This document shows positions 23,114 through 31,817 of a stretch of 32,634 bases of DNA, in pieces. The stretch covers positions 1 through 32,634 of the forward strand of contig SYAK01000586.1 in assembly GCA_005788935.1 (NCBI GenBank), in the 5' to 3' direction. A program made the position numbers and the translations under genes. Within the stretch, counting starts at the first letter, position 1. Each line of letters begins with the position of its first letter. The stretch is from Pseudomonadota bacterium (lineage in GTDB: Bacteria > Myxococcota > UBA9042 > PHBI01). The notes below the pieces were generated by a model. That model was not told where the DNA came from. It saw only the letters and a program-made list of their open reading frames with translations, and ran no database searches.

Positions 23114-23713
23114 ATGTCCCGTGCCCTGTTGCCAAGCCTCGTCGCGAGCCTGCTCGCCGCCTGCAGTCCGCCGCCCGCCGCGCCGCCTGACGCCGCGCTG
23201 GCTGTGAACGCGCAGGCCGGTTCCGGGCCCGTGACGCCGGACGCTCCGTCGAGGGCTGGCGGTTGCACCTGGGAGACGCCGCTCGAGGCTGGTGTGCCGG
23301 GCAGCCCGGGGCACCTCATCCCGTCGGAGCGCAACCCGAACGGCCACACCGAGCTCGCGTGGCGGATGCGTGCGATGCAGGATCACCTCGCGGCGGTCCG
23401 GGCGGCGATCGTCGAGGGCCAGGCCCTGCCACCGAAGCCTCCGGATCACCACCGGATCCGCTGTTCGTGGCCGACGACCGCCTCGGACCGCAACGCGGCC
23501 TTCGACGCCTTCTCGGTCAACTACCTGCAGGCTCTCGACACGCTGCACGACGGAGCGTCGGCGACTCCTGTGAAGGAACGTTACGCCGCAGCCCTCGGGA
23601 CCTGCCGCGCCTGCCACGAGAACACCTGTCCCGGGCCACTCATGGCCATCGATTCGCTCGCGCTGCCATCCGCGGCCCCAGCGACCCCGCCAGCCCCCGC
23701 CGCCCATCCTTGA
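23114..23713 (+). CDS. cytochrome c'-like lipoprotein
   Basis: 199 residues from the ATG at 23114, with AAGGAG 6 bases upstream. A short lipoprotein signal ends 'SLLAAC' (Cys15), followed by an Ala/Pro linker. The mature domain is helical ('ELAWRMRAMQDHLAAVRAAI' near 80-100; 'NAAFDAFSVNYLQALDTLH' near 135-154). Its single heme-binding motif CRACH (Cys164, Cys167, His168) lies near the C-terminus. A helical bundle with a C-terminal CxxCH is the plan of class II cytochromes (cytochrome c', c-556). An electron carrier or gas-binding heme protein tethered to the periplasmic face of a membrane is the best reading. A second nearby Cys (CHENTC) is unusual. The acyl-CoA ligase gene follows after 19 bases on the same strand, with no evident functional tie. 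Confidence 0.8.
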   Translation: MSRALLPSLVASLLAACSPPPAAPPDAALAVNAQAGSGPVTPDAPSRAGGCTWETPLEAGVPGSPGHLIPSERNPNGHTELAWRMRAMQDHLAAVRAAIVEGQALPPKPPDHHRIRCSWPTTASDRNAAFDAFSVNYLQALDTLHDGASATPVKERYAAALGTCRACHENTCPGPLMAIDSLALPSAAPATPPAPAAHP

Positions 23714-23732
23714 CGAGGAGCCCCCCGACCCC

Positions 23733-25520
23733 ATGGAGACCTTCCAGAACCTCGTCGACATGTTTCAGAAGGCGACCGCCCGCCACGCGGCGCGTCCCCT
23801 CTTCGGCGTCAAGCGCAGCGGGGCGTGGCAGTGGATGACCTATGGTGAGGTCGCGGCCCGCGTCGACGCCTTCCGGGCGGGGCTCGCGGGTCTCGGCGTG
23901 GGGCGCGGCGACCGGGTCGCCATCATCGCGGACAACAGCCCCGAGTGGGCCATCGCGGCCTACGCGACCTACGGCCTCGGGGCGCAGTTCGTGCCGATGT
24001 ACGAGGCGCAGCTGGCGCGCGAGTGGGAGTTCATCCTGCGCGACTGCGAGGCGAAGGTCCTGCTCGTCGCGAACGGCGACATCGAGGCGAGGACGCGGCC
24101 GTTCATCGCGTCGATCCCGGCGCTCGCCCACGTCGTGAACCTGAGTGGCCCCGTGTCCGCGCCCGAGTCGACGACCTTCCGCGGGCTCGTGAAGCTCGGG
24201 GAGGCCCGCCCGGTGCCAGCGATCCAGCCTGGCTCGCACGAGCTGTGCGGGTTCCTCTACACCTCGGGGACGACGGGCGATCCGAAGGGCGTGCTCCTGA
24301 CGCACGGGAACATCACCAGCAACATCAACGCCATCCACGAGATCTTCCCGATGGGTGCGGGCGACGTCTCGCTGTCGTTCCTGCCGTGGGCCCACAGCTT
24401 CGGCCAGACCGTCGAGCTGCACGCCCTGCTGTCCTACGGCGCCTCGATGGCGCTCGCCGAGTCGGTCGCGACGATCCTCGCGAACCTCGCCGAGATCCGC
24501 CCGACGCTGCTCTTCTCGGTCCCGCGCATCTTCAACCGCATCCACGAGGGGGTGCACAAGAACATGCGCGACGCGGGCGGGCTGCAGCTCGAGCTCTTCA
24601 ACCGCATGGTCTCGGTGGGGCGCGAGCGGCGGGCGCTGGCCGCCGAGGGGCGCTCGAGCCTGCTCGTCGAGGCGCAGCACGTGATGCTCGACCGCCTCGT
24701 CGCCTCCCGCATCCGCGAGCGCTTCGGCGGGCGGCTGCGCTGGGCCTTCTCGGGCGGTGCCGCGCTCGCCCCCGAGGTCGCGTCGTTCATCGACACCCTC
24801 GGGGTCCCCGTCTACGAGGGGTACGGCCTCACCGAGACCGCCCCCATCGCGACCTGCAACACGCCGGCCGCGCGCCGCATCGGCTCGGTCGGCAAGCCCC
24901 TCCCCGGGGTCCGCGTGACGCTCGCGCCTGTCGAGGACGCCCCGCCTGGCGAGGGTGAAATCGTCATTTACGGGCCCAATGTCATGCAGGGTTACCACCG
25001 CCTGCAGGCCGAGACCGCGTCCGCCCTGACGCCAGACGGTGGCTTCAGGACAGGCGACCTCGGGCGCTTCGACGCGGACGGATTCCTTTACGTGACAGGT
25101 CGACTGAAAGAGCAGTACAAGCTCGAGAACGGGAAGTTCGTATCCCCTGCGCCGCTCGAGGAACAGCTGCGTCTGTCCCCCTACATCGCGCAGATCGTCA
25201 TCGACGGGACGAACCGTCCGTCCAACGTCGCGGTCATCGTGCCCGACTTCGACGCGCTGAAGCCGTGGGCGAAGACCGCGGGCGTCGAGACGCGGACGAG
25301 CAGCGAGCTCGCGCGCCGCCCCGAGGTCGCCGAGCTGCTGCGCGAGGAGATCGGCCGACTTGGCCGTGACTTCAAGGGCTTCGAGCGGCCCGAGCGCTTC
25401 ATCGTCGTGGCCGAGGACTTCACGACCGACAACGGCCTGCTGACGCCATCGCTCAAGGTTCGGCGCCGCGCGGTCCTCGCCCGCTACGCCGAGCAGCTCG
25501 CGCGCCTCCATGCGCGTTGA
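23733..25520 (+). CDS. long-chain acyl-CoA synthetase (AMP-binding family)
   Basis: 595 residues, the size of bacterial long-chain fatty acid-CoA ligases of the FadD15 kind. It activates a fatty acid through an acyl-AMP to acyl-CoA in the cytoplasm. Motifs in order: P-loop 'YTSGTTGDPKGVLLTH' at about 176-191, 'FLPWAHSFGQTVE' near 212, 'VYEGYGLTETAP' near 361 (substrate-gate and adenine region), 'GGFRTGDLGRFDADGFLYVT' near 431-450, 'GRLKEQYKLENGKFVSP' near 451-467, and the C-terminal lysine in 'LTPSLKVRRRAV' near 571-582. All look intact. The ATG at 23733 has GAGGAG about 12 bases upstream, a long spacing. It is unlikely to depend on its neighbours, which encode unrelated functions. Confidence 0.93.
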   Translation: METFQNLVDMFQKATARHAARPLFGVKRSGAWQWMTYGEVAARVDAFRAGLAGLGVGRGDRVAIIADNSPEWAIAAYATYGLGAQFVPMYEAQLAREWEFILRDCEAKVLLVANGDIEARTRPFIASIPALAHVVNLSGPVSAPESTTFRGLVKLGEARPVPAIQPGSHELCGFLYTSGTTGDPKGVLLTHGNITSNINAIHEIFPMGAGDVSLSFLPWAHSFGQTVELHALLSYGASMALAESVATILANLAEIRPTLLFSVPRIFNRIHEGVHKNMRDAGGLQLELFNRMVSVGRERRALAAEGRSSLLVEAQHVMLDRLVASRIRERFGGRLRWAFSGGAALAPEVASFIDTLGVPVYEGYGLTETAPIATCNTPAARRIGSVGKPLPGVRVTLAPVEDAPPGEGEIVIYGPNVMQGYHRLQAETASALTPDGGFRTGDLGRFDADGFLYVTGRLKEQYKLENGKFVSPAPLEEQLRLSPYIAQIVIDGTNRPSNVAVIVPDFDALKPWAKTAGVETRTSSELARRPEVAELLREEIGRLGRDFKGFERPERFIVVAEDFTTDNGLLTPSLKVRRRAVLARYAEQLARLHAR

Positions 25521-25583
25521 GCGCAACCGCGTGCGTGCACGCGTCCCATCCTGCCAACGAACCATTCATCCAGCCCTGTCCAG

Positions 25584-26465
25584 ATGTCGCGCGCCCCCGC
25601 GCGGAAGGCCAACGCCCCCGTGTCAGCCTCCATCCCCGAATGGTGGTCGCCCGCGGACACGGCCTCCGTCGAGGTCCGGCGGCGCGCTGTCGAGGACGAT
25701 GACCGCCTCTCCGCGCTGCTCGCCATCGAGGGGGCCTCGCCCGTCCTGGGGCTCGAGGTCGCGACGACCATCGCGCGGCTCTCGACGCGCGTCCTCTCGA
25801 ACCTCCCCGAGGTCGATGAGGTCGACGACCTCGACGCCGAGCGACTCGAGCTGCTGCATGCGGTCGTCTGCGGCGAGTTCGGCCTGCGCGGGGCCGAGGA
25901 TGACTACTTCGCGGCCGCCAACAGCAAGCTCTCGCTCGTCCTCGAGCGGCGCCGTGGGCAGCCCATCCTCGTGAGCGCGGTCTGGATGCTCGTCGGGCGG
26001 ACCGCTGGCATCGATGTTCAAGGTGTCGGGTTTCCAGGGCATTTCTTGATCCAGGTCGAGGGCCGGCTGGTCGACGCCTTCAACGACGGGCGGGCGCTGG
26101 ACGACGCGGACGTCCGCCGCCTCGCCGAGCGTGTGATGCCTGGGCGCCGCATGGAGTCGAACTGGCTGCAGGTCGTCGGGACGCGCGAGATCGCCGAGCG
26201 GGTGTTGCGCAACCTCATCCACGCGAGTCTGCGGGCGCATGACCTGTTCGGGCGATACCGCGCGCTGCGGATGCTCGCGGGGCTGCGGCCAAACGATCCG
26301 TCGTTGCAGCTCGAGGTCGCGGTCCTGACCGAAGAGCTCGGGGTCTGGGGTGAGGCGCGCGAGATGTATCGCAGCCTCGCGAAGACCTTTCCGGAGTCCC
26401 GCGAGGGGCAGGCGGCCGAGGTGCGGCGCATGCAGATGAGTCAGCGCGCGCGGGTGCTGCACTGA
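25584..26465 (+). CDS. SirB1-family transglutaminase-like protein with TPR-type C-terminus
   Basis: 293 residues. The SirB1/YchA family has a degenerate transglutaminase core. Its signature is clear here: 'NSKLSLVLERRRGQPILVSA' (near 113-132) followed by 'GIDVQGVGFPGHFLIQVEG' (near 142-160), where the family has 'G.P.SLS..Y...A' and 'GVGLPGHF'. His near 154 and an Asp in 'LVDAFNDGR' may remain from a catalytic site, but no Cys sits at the usual nucleophile position. The C-terminal 100 residues are helical with a repeat-like pattern ('RYRALRMLAGLRPNDPSLQL'). The biological role of the family is not settled. No strong Shine-Dalgarno precedes the ATG. Its stop shares one base with the ATG of the next gene (TGATG). 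Confidence 0.85.
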   Translation: MSRAPARKANAPVSASIPEWWSPADTASVEVRRRAVEDDDRLSALLAIEGASPVLGLEVATTIARLSTRVLSNLPEVDEVDDLDAERLELLHAVVCGEFGLRGAEDDYFAAANSKLSLVLERRRGQPILVSAVWMLVGRTAGIDVQGVGFPGHFLIQVEGRLVDAFNDGRALDDADVRRLAERVMPGRRMESNWLQVVGTREIAERVLRNLIHASLRAHDLFGRYRALRMLAGLRPNDPSLQLEVAVLTEELGVWGEAREMYRSLAKTFPESREGQAAEVRRMQMSQRARVLH

Positions 26466-27346
26466 TGGCGGGCGCGGACCGGATCGTGGCGGACGTCCGG
26501 GGTGGCGCCGAGGGCCCGACCGTGGTCGTGGTCGGTGGGACGCACGGCAACGAGCCGGCGGGGCTGGCGGTGTGCGCGCGGCTCGGTCGGAGCCTCGGGC
26601 TCGCGCGTGGGCGCCTCATCGCGCTCCTCGGCAACGCGGCTGGCCTCGCGGCGGGTCGGCGCTTCGTCGACGAGGATCTCAACCGGACCTTCCGGGCGGA
26701 GCGCGTGACAGCCCTTCGGGACGGGCAGGTGGCGGGGCTTCTCGAGACCGCCGAGCTCGTCGAGCAGCGGGCGCTGCTCGCGGTCTGGGACGGTCTCCGT
26801 TGCGGGGAACGCGTCCTGTTGGATCTTCACACGTTTTCGGGGCCCGGGACGCCCTTCGCGATGGCGGGGCCCGACCCGGTCTCGCGCGAGCTCGGGCGTT
26901 CCTCGGGGCTCGCGACGCTGCTCGGGCTCGAGCGCCACCTGCGCGGGACGATGGTCGAGCTCGGGGCGCTCGATGGCGCCCCGGTGCTCGCGATCGAGGG
27001 CGGGCAGCACGCCGACCCGCGCGCCGCCGAGGTCCTGGCCGGAGCGGTCCTCGCCATCCTCGCGGCCCTCGACCTCGGCCCGACCTTCGACGGCGCGGCG
27101 CCGCGCTTGCCGGCCCCGAGCCCCGCCTCCGACCTGCTCGACATCGTGCACCGCCACGGGCTGACGGCGGGCGACGGTTTCGCGATGCGGGCGGGCTACG
27201 CCAACCTGATGCCGATCCGGGCGGGAGAGCACGTCGCCGACGACCACCGCGGGCCGATCCTCGCGCCCTGCGACGGCCTGATGGTGATGCCGCTTTACCA
27301 GGGGCTCGGCCAGGACGGCTTCTTCATCGCGCGCCCGTGGCCGTGA
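26465..27346 (+). CDS. succinylglutamate desuccinylase/aspartoacylase family zinc hydrolase
   Basis: 293 residues, starting within the stop codon of the SirB1-family gene (TGATG, 26463-26467), so translation is coupled. The AstE/AspA family are M14-like zinc enzymes that release an acyl group from N-acyl amino acids. Zinc ligands are visible: His27 and Glu30 in 'GGTHGNEPAGL' and His122 in 'LLDLHTFSGPG'. 'EDLNRTF' near 74-80 is the substrate-binding Asn-Arg-x-Phe motif. The C-terminal third is a beta-rich domain ('GDGFAMRAGYANLMPIRAGE', 'APCDGLMVMPLYQGLGQDG'). Family members are hard to assign to AstE, aspartoacylase or peptide deacylase by sequence alone, and no arginine catabolism genes adjoin. 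The 161 bases that follow hold no recognisable element. Confidence 0.88.
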   Translation: MAGADRIVADVRGGAEGPTVVVVGGTHGNEPAGLAVCARLGRSLGLARGRLIALLGNAAGLAAGRRFVDEDLNRTFRAERVTALRDGQVAGLLETAELVEQRALLAVWDGLRCGERVLLDLHTFSGPGTPFAMAGPDPVSRELGRSSGLATLLGLERHLRGTMVELGALDGAPVLAIEGGQHADPRAAEVLAGAVLAILAALDLGPTFDGAAPRLPAPSPASDLLDIVHRHGLTAGDGFAMRAGYANLMPIRAGEHVADDHRGPILAPCDGLMVMPLYQGLGQDGFFIARPWP

Positions 27347-27507
27347 TGGCCCTGGTGGCGCGGGCCCATGACAGCGCCGCGCGTCGATGCTCCCAGAGCC
27401 GGTGATCGCACCGTGACCCTGACCGCCGGCGGGGGCGCCAGCGGCGAGCCGGGTTGCGGGCTCAGGCCGGTCATGGGACGATGCGCCTCCGACGTCGGGG
27501 GGATCCC

Positions 27508-28566
27508 ATGCCGCATCGACTGCTGACCGCGCTGGCGCTGCTGATGGCGAGGCCCGCGCACGCCAACGCCCCGCCGCCCGTCCTTCCGGGTGACGTCGTC
27601 GGCGACCCGGTCTTTCCGGACGGGGTGACGGTCGTGTCGCAGGCGCTCGACCTCGACCTCAGGCCGCTCGTGACGCGCCATGAACCAGCGCAGGCGCGGG
27701 TGACGTGGGTGCTTCGGGTCTCCACGCCACAGGTCGTCCCGCTCGACCTCGTGGGTGCGGGGACCAACAGGGTGACCGTGGACGGGGTCGCGGTCGCGGT
27801 CGGGCCGCCCGAGCTCGGGCCCGTCCCAGCGGATTGGCCGTCGCAGCCGACCGTGCCAGCGATCGGTGGCGTGCCAGAGGCGCCCTACCGCCCGATGCGC
27901 GAGGCGGCCTTCCGGGCCGTCGGGCTGACGCTCTCGCCTGGCGAGCACACGGTCGTCCGGACCCTCGGGTTCGAGCCGCAGCGCGACCGCCGAACGGGGC
28001 CAGCGCTCATCCATCAGCTCGTCTGGGTGCTCGGTGCGGCGCCAGCGCCGGTCGAGGTCCGCGTCCGCGTCCCGGAGGCCTGGGTGATGCGCGCCTCGAT
28101 TCCACTCGCCCCGCAGGCCGCGTCAGGGCCAGGCGCCATCTTCGGCGGGGTCCTGCGCCGCGACGGGGGCGCCGCGGTGCCATTTGCGATGGCGCTCCAT
28201 GCACCCTGGGGCGGGATCGGCGAGACCGCGGAGCACCTGGCGCTCGGGCTTGGGTGCGTGGTGTTCCTCGGCGGCTGGTTCTTCGTCTGGCGCGGTGCCC
28301 GGCGAGCCGTCGAGACGGGGCGTTCTGCGTGGGCTGGGAGCTTGCCGACGCTCGGGCTCTGGGTGGTCCTCCTCGTGGCGTCGACGGTCCTCGCGATCGC
28401 GGCGCCAGGGCTTGGCTACGGCCTGCCGGCGGGACAGCTCGTGGAGCGCGGCTATCGCGGGATCTTTCTCGGAGTCGCCGGCTTCCTCGCCGTCCTGCTG
28501 GCCCTCGTCGCTGGCGTCGTGACCACCGTGCTGACCCAGCGTCGGGCCACCCGGGGCTCACTGTGA
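27508..28566 (+). CDS. exported membrane protein of unknown function, three C-terminal helices
   Basis: 352 residues from the ATG at 27508, chosen because it begins a normal signal peptide (MPHRLLTALALLMARPAHA, cleavage about residue 19) and follows a G-rich stretch; a start at 27454 would add 18 charged residues in front. The exported part (about 20-240) is beta-rich and shows no domain I recognise. Three hydrophobic helices follow at about 245-265, 275-300 and 320-345, anchoring it in the inner membrane with the N-terminal domain outside. The last four bases, GTGA, overlap the start of the amylase-type lipoprotein gene, so the two products are probably made together. Confidence 0.72.
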   Translation: MPHRLLTALALLMARPAHANAPPPVLPGDVVGDPVFPDGVTVVSQALDLDLRPLVTRHEPAQARVTWVLRVSTPQVVPLDLVGAGTNRVTVDGVAVAVGPPELGPVPADWPSQPTVPAIGGVPEAPYRPMREAAFRAVGLTLSPGEHTVVRTLGFEPQRDRRTGPALIHQLVWVLGAAPAPVEVRVRVPEAWVMRASIPLAPQAASGPGAIFGGVLRRDGGAAVPFAMALHAPWGGIGETAEHLALGLGCVVFLGGWFFVWRGARRAVETGRSAWAGSLPTLGLWVVLLVASTVLAIAAPGLGYGLPAGQLVERGYRGIFLGVAGFLAVLLALVAGVVTTVLTQRRATRGSL

Positions 28567-30902
28567 GGGGCCGCGGTCTCACGTCGCTCGCGTGGGCGCT
28601 CACCGCCTGCAACCCGCCGCTCATCGATCCGACGGACGTCGTCGTGGCGCCGTCGGCCGACGTGCGCGACGCGGACGCAGCCGCTGGGCTCGAACCGGGG
28701 CCCGGGACCTGCCCGGTGACGTTCGCGGTCAACGCGCCAGTCGGGGCGCGCGCGGTGACGGTGGCCGGGTCATGGAACCGCTTCAGCGAGACAGCGACGC
28801 CGCTCGCGCACGCACCCGAGCTGGGGCCCGAGGCCTTCGCCGCGACGCTGTTCCTGCCGCCAGGCGCCCACCCGCTGCGCCTCGTCGTCGATGGGCGCGT
28901 CGAGGCCGCTCCGCCGCCGCGCGAGACGCCAGCTGGCGGGTCGGGGCCCGAGGCGGTGCTGACGCAGTGGGAGGACGGCATCGAATACCGAAGCTTGCGC
29001 GTCGCCGACTGCGCCGCTCCGGGCCTGGAGGTCGTCGACCTGCGCGTCACACCCCCCCTTGGGGGCTCGCCGCTTGGCGGTCTCGCCGGCACCCTCTGCG
29101 CACGCCGAGGGGACGCGCCGCTCGCCGCAGCCACCCTCACGCTCGCGGTCGGCGACCAGACGCCGGCGCTGACGCCGGTCGCGGACCCGGCGGGCGGGAC
29201 GACTCGGACGTGCGCGGCCTTCGCTGTCGAGGCGCCGCTCGGCAAGCACAGCCTGCGCGCGCAGGTCGAGGACGCGGCCGGGCGCGCGGGGCACCTCTTC
29301 GTACCCGTCTGGATCGCGGCCACCCCCTTCCGTTGGGACGCCGGCCTGCTCTACATGGCGATGGTGGATCGCTTCGCCGACTCGGACGGGCGCGCGGCCA
29401 CCGAACCTGGCGTCCTGCCCATCGCGAACCACCTCGGCGGCGACTTCCTTGGTCTGCGCCGACACATCGAGGACGGCACCTTCGCGCGGCTCGGCGTCGG
29501 GGCGCTCTGGCTCGCGCCCGTGCAGGCCAACGCCACGGGCCCCTGGCCAAGCCGCGAGGGGCACCGCCTGACGGCCTACCACGGATATTGGCCGGTCGAC
29601 CCGCGAGCGGTCGATCCGCGCCTCGCGGAGGCCTCGGCTCCGTCCCCCGAGGCGGCCCTCGACGCGCTCGTGACAGCCGCCCACGCCCGCGGCCTGCGGA
29701 TCGTCGTCGACGTCGTCTTGAATCATGTTCATGAAGATCATCCGTATTGTGACACGCATGATGGCTTCTGCCGGCGCACCTGCGTCTGCGGCGAGGCGGG
29801 CTGCGACTGGGACGCCCGCGCCCGGGACTGCCAGTTCAGCCCGTGGCTGCCCGACCTCGATCACCGTGACCACGCCGGCCTCACCGCGCTGCTCGATGAC
29901 GTCGTGGCCTTCGTCATCGATCATGATCTCGACGGCTTGCGGGTCGACGCAGTCAAGCACCTCGAGCGCGCCGCGGTCACGAACCTGCGCGCCCACCTCG
30001 CCGACCGCGCGCGGCTTGATGATCGCCACGCGCCGCTGCTCGTGATCGGCGAGACCTTCACGGGGGCCGATGGCCGCCCCGAGATCGCCGAGACCCTTGG
30101 GCGAGGCGGGCTCGACGGGCAGTTCGACTTCCCGCTCTACTGGGCTATCCGCGAGGCCTTCGCACGCGGTGGCTCCTTCCGCGGGCTCGAGGCGGCCGTG
30201 GCCGCAAGCGAGGCGGCCTTTGGCGAGGCGCGCGCGGCGATGAGCCCGTTCGCGGGCAACCACGACGTCGTCCGCCTCGCCACCGAGGTCGCAGGCCTCG
30301 ACCGCGGGCCGTTCGGAGGCACGCCCGACCCGCTCGCAGCCGGATTCTCTGACGTTTCGTCAGAACAAGGCGCGCTCGTCGATCGTCTGACGCTGGCGCT
30401 CGCCTTCACGCTGACCCTCCCTGGCGTCCCGCTGCTCTACGCGGGCGATGAGCTCGGCGTCGCGGGCAGCGGTGACCCCGACAACCGGCGCATGCGTCCG
30501 GCCACCCTGACCGCCGCTCAGCGCCTGCTGCAGGGACGGGTCGAGGCGCTCGGCCAGCTGCGACAGACCTCGCCCGTCCTGTCGCAGGGGGCCCGCCGCG
30601 AGCTGTGGATCGACGACGACCTCTACGTGCAGCTGCGCTGGCGCTCTCGACCTGGGTCGGATGACCGGGGTGCGCGTGCGGTCCTCGTCGTGCTCAACCG
30701 CGGCGGGCCACGGACCGTGGCGCTGACGTTCCCGCCCGAGACCGGGCTCGACGGGGTCGACTTCGACGGGCTTGGGCGCGATGGCCGCCTGGCTGGCCGT
30801 GTCGCCCCGTTCGCGGGCACAGGCGGCCGGGTCGAGGTGCGCGCGGGTCGGGCGAGCCTCACGGTCGGGGCAGGCGAGGTGCGGCTCCTCGGGGCGCTCT
30901 GA
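28563..30902 (+). CDS. GH13 alpha-amylase-type lipoprotein with N-terminal glycogen-binding-like domain
   Basis: 779 residues from the GTG at 28563 in the GTGA overlap; this start gives a short lipoprotein signal (MRGRGLTSLAWALTAC, Cys16). An E-set/CBM48-like domain follows ('VTVAGSWNRFSE', 'LPPGAHPLRLVVDG', near 62-110), then a second beta domain to about 250. The catalytic barrel carries all four GH13 regions: 'DVVLNH' at 383-388, 'LRVDAVKH' with nucleophile Asp462, 'GETFTG' with acid/base Glu497, and 'GNHD' with Asp568. Seven cysteines crowd residues about 394-421, between regions I and II, suggesting a disulfide-stabilised loop. It likely degrades alpha-glucans at the cell surface; exact specificity is unclear. 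Confidence 0.9.
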   Translation: MRGRGLTSLAWALTACNPPLIDPTDVVVAPSADVRDADAAAGLEPGPGTCPVTFAVNAPVGARAVTVAGSWNRFSETATPLAHAPELGPEAFAATLFLPPGAHPLRLVVDGRVEAAPPPRETPAGGSGPEAVLTQWEDGIEYRSLRVADCAAPGLEVVDLRVTPPLGGSPLGGLAGTLCARRGDAPLAAATLTLAVGDQTPALTPVADPAGGTTRTCAAFAVEAPLGKHSLRAQVEDAAGRAGHLFVPVWIAATPFRWDAGLLYMAMVDRFADSDGRAATEPGVLPIANHLGGDFLGLRRHIEDGTFARLGVGALWLAPVQANATGPWPSREGHRLTAYHGYWPVDPRAVDPRLAEASAPSPEAALDALVTAAHARGLRIVVDVVLNHVHEDHPYCDTHDGFCRRTCVCGEAGCDWDARARDCQFSPWLPDLDHRDHAGLTALLDDVVAFVIDHDLDGLRVDAVKHLERAAVTNLRAHLADRARLDDRHAPLLVIGETFTGADGRPEIAETLGRGGLDGQFDFPLYWAIREAFARGGSFRGLEAAVAASEAAFGEARAAMSPFAGNHDVVRLATEVAGLDRGPFGGTPDPLAAGFSDVSSEQGALVDRLTLALAFTLTLPGVPLLYAGDELGVAGSGDPDNRRMRPATLTAAQRLLQGRVEALGQLRQTSPVLSQGARRELWIDDDLYVQLRWRSRPGSDDRGARAVLVVLNRGGPRTVALTFPPETGLDGVDFDGLGRDGRLAGRVAPFAGTGGRVEVRAGRASLTVGAGEVRLLGAL

Positions 30903-30930
30903 CAGCTCAAGCGAGGGCGTGCGCGGGAAA

Positions 30931-30948
30931 CCTGACACCGTGTCAAGG
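30931..30948. terminator. hairpin between convergent amylase and glyoxalase II genes
   Basis: TGACAC (30933-30938), one central base, and GTGTCA (30940-30945), extendable by two G-C pairs around one bulged base. It covers the stop codon of the minus-strand gene and lies 30 bases after the amylase stop. A bidirectional terminator is plausible; no T-tract follows. Confidence 0.3.
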
Positions 30949-31746
30949 ATTCGAGGCCGGCCGCCAGCGGTCCTTCAGGCCGCGGGTGGCGGCGAAGATG
31001 GCCACGTCGGTGTCGAGGAGGGCGTCAGGCATTGCTCGTGTCAGTGACGCGCGCAGCTCGATGCTGTCCCACCGCAAGAACGGGTTCGTCGCCCGCTCGA
31101 GGCCCAGCGTCGACGGGACAGCTGGGTGTCCTGCCTCGCGCAGCGCGCGCGTCTCGGTGATGCGCACCGCGAGGGCGGCGTTGTCGGGCTCGAGGGTCGC
31201 CGCAAAGGCGAGGTTGTCACGCGTGTATTCGTGGGCACAGAAGACGCGCGTCGCGTCTGGGAGGCCGCGAAGACGCGCGAGGCTTGCCTGCATGATGTCT
31301 GCGGGGCCGTCGAACATTCGCCCGCAACCGCCCGTGAAGAGGGCGTCCCCCGTGAAGAGGGCGTCCCCGACCCGGAACGCCATGTGGCCGTCGACGTGGC
31401 CTGGGGTCGCGATGGCTTCGAAGGTGTCGTCACCCAGGGTGAAACGGTCGCCGTCGGCGAGCGGCTCCGTCAACCCCGGGATGCCTTGTGCGAGGGCCGC
31501 TGGCCCGAGGACCCGCAGCCCGGCGAGCAGCCCGCGGGCCGAGAGCTCGCGGTTCAGCCCGATGTGGTCGCCGTGGGCGTGGGTGTTCAGCACCGCGACG
31601 AGGCGCGCCCCGAGCGCGTCGCACCGGTCGAGGTACGGGCTCGCCGAGGGGCCGTCGACCGCGAGGGCCGCGCCGTCGGACGTCACGAGCAGCCAGCCGA
31701 GGTTGTCCACCCCGAGCGGGACGCAGTGAACCGTCAGCCCGGTCAT
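30943..31746 (-). CDS. gloB: hydroxyacylglutathione hydrolase (glyoxalase II)
   Basis: 267 residues from the ATG at 31746, giving a normal GloB N-terminus ('TVHCVPLGVDNLGWLLV'); a TTG at 31821 overlapping the kinase stop is the alternative. Metallo-beta-lactamase fold enzymes of this kind hydrolyse S-lactoylglutathione to lactate and glutathione in methylglyoxal detoxification. The metal-binding motif 'NTHAHGDHIG' holds His56, His58, Asp60 and His61. Further landmarks are 'ATPGHVDGHMAFRV', 'FTGDALFTGGCGRMFDG' and 'VFCAHEYTRDNLAFA' with the glutathione-binding Tyr/Arg region. The C-terminal 'ATNPFLRWD' is the GloB tail. Thiol specificity (glutathione or another thiol) cannot be read. Convergent with the amylase gene. 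Confidence 0.9.
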   Translation of the reverse strand: MTGLTVHCVPLGVDNLGWLLVTSDGAALAVDGPSASPYLDRCDALGARLVAVLNTHAHGDHIGLNRELSARGLLAGLRVLGPAALAQGIPGLTEPLADGDRFTLGDDTFEAIATPGHVDGHMAFRVGDALFTGDALFTGGCGRMFDGPADIMQASLARLRGLPDATRVFCAHEYTRDNLAFAATLEPDNAALAVRITETRALREAGHPAVPSTLGLERATNPFLRWDSIELRASLTRAMPDALLDTDVAIFAATRGLKDRWRPASNP

Positions 31747-31817
31747 GGGCAGGCGGGTTGGCGCGGGCGGATGGGTGACGACGTGCACGGCGGGGCCTCG
31801 GGGGTGCGGTCCTCGGT

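Noticed and set aside
23640..25565. Open frame of 641 codons on the minus strand opposite the acyl-CoA ligase
   Set aside because: The ligase on the + strand has every expected motif; the antisense frame is an artefact of GC-rich third positions.
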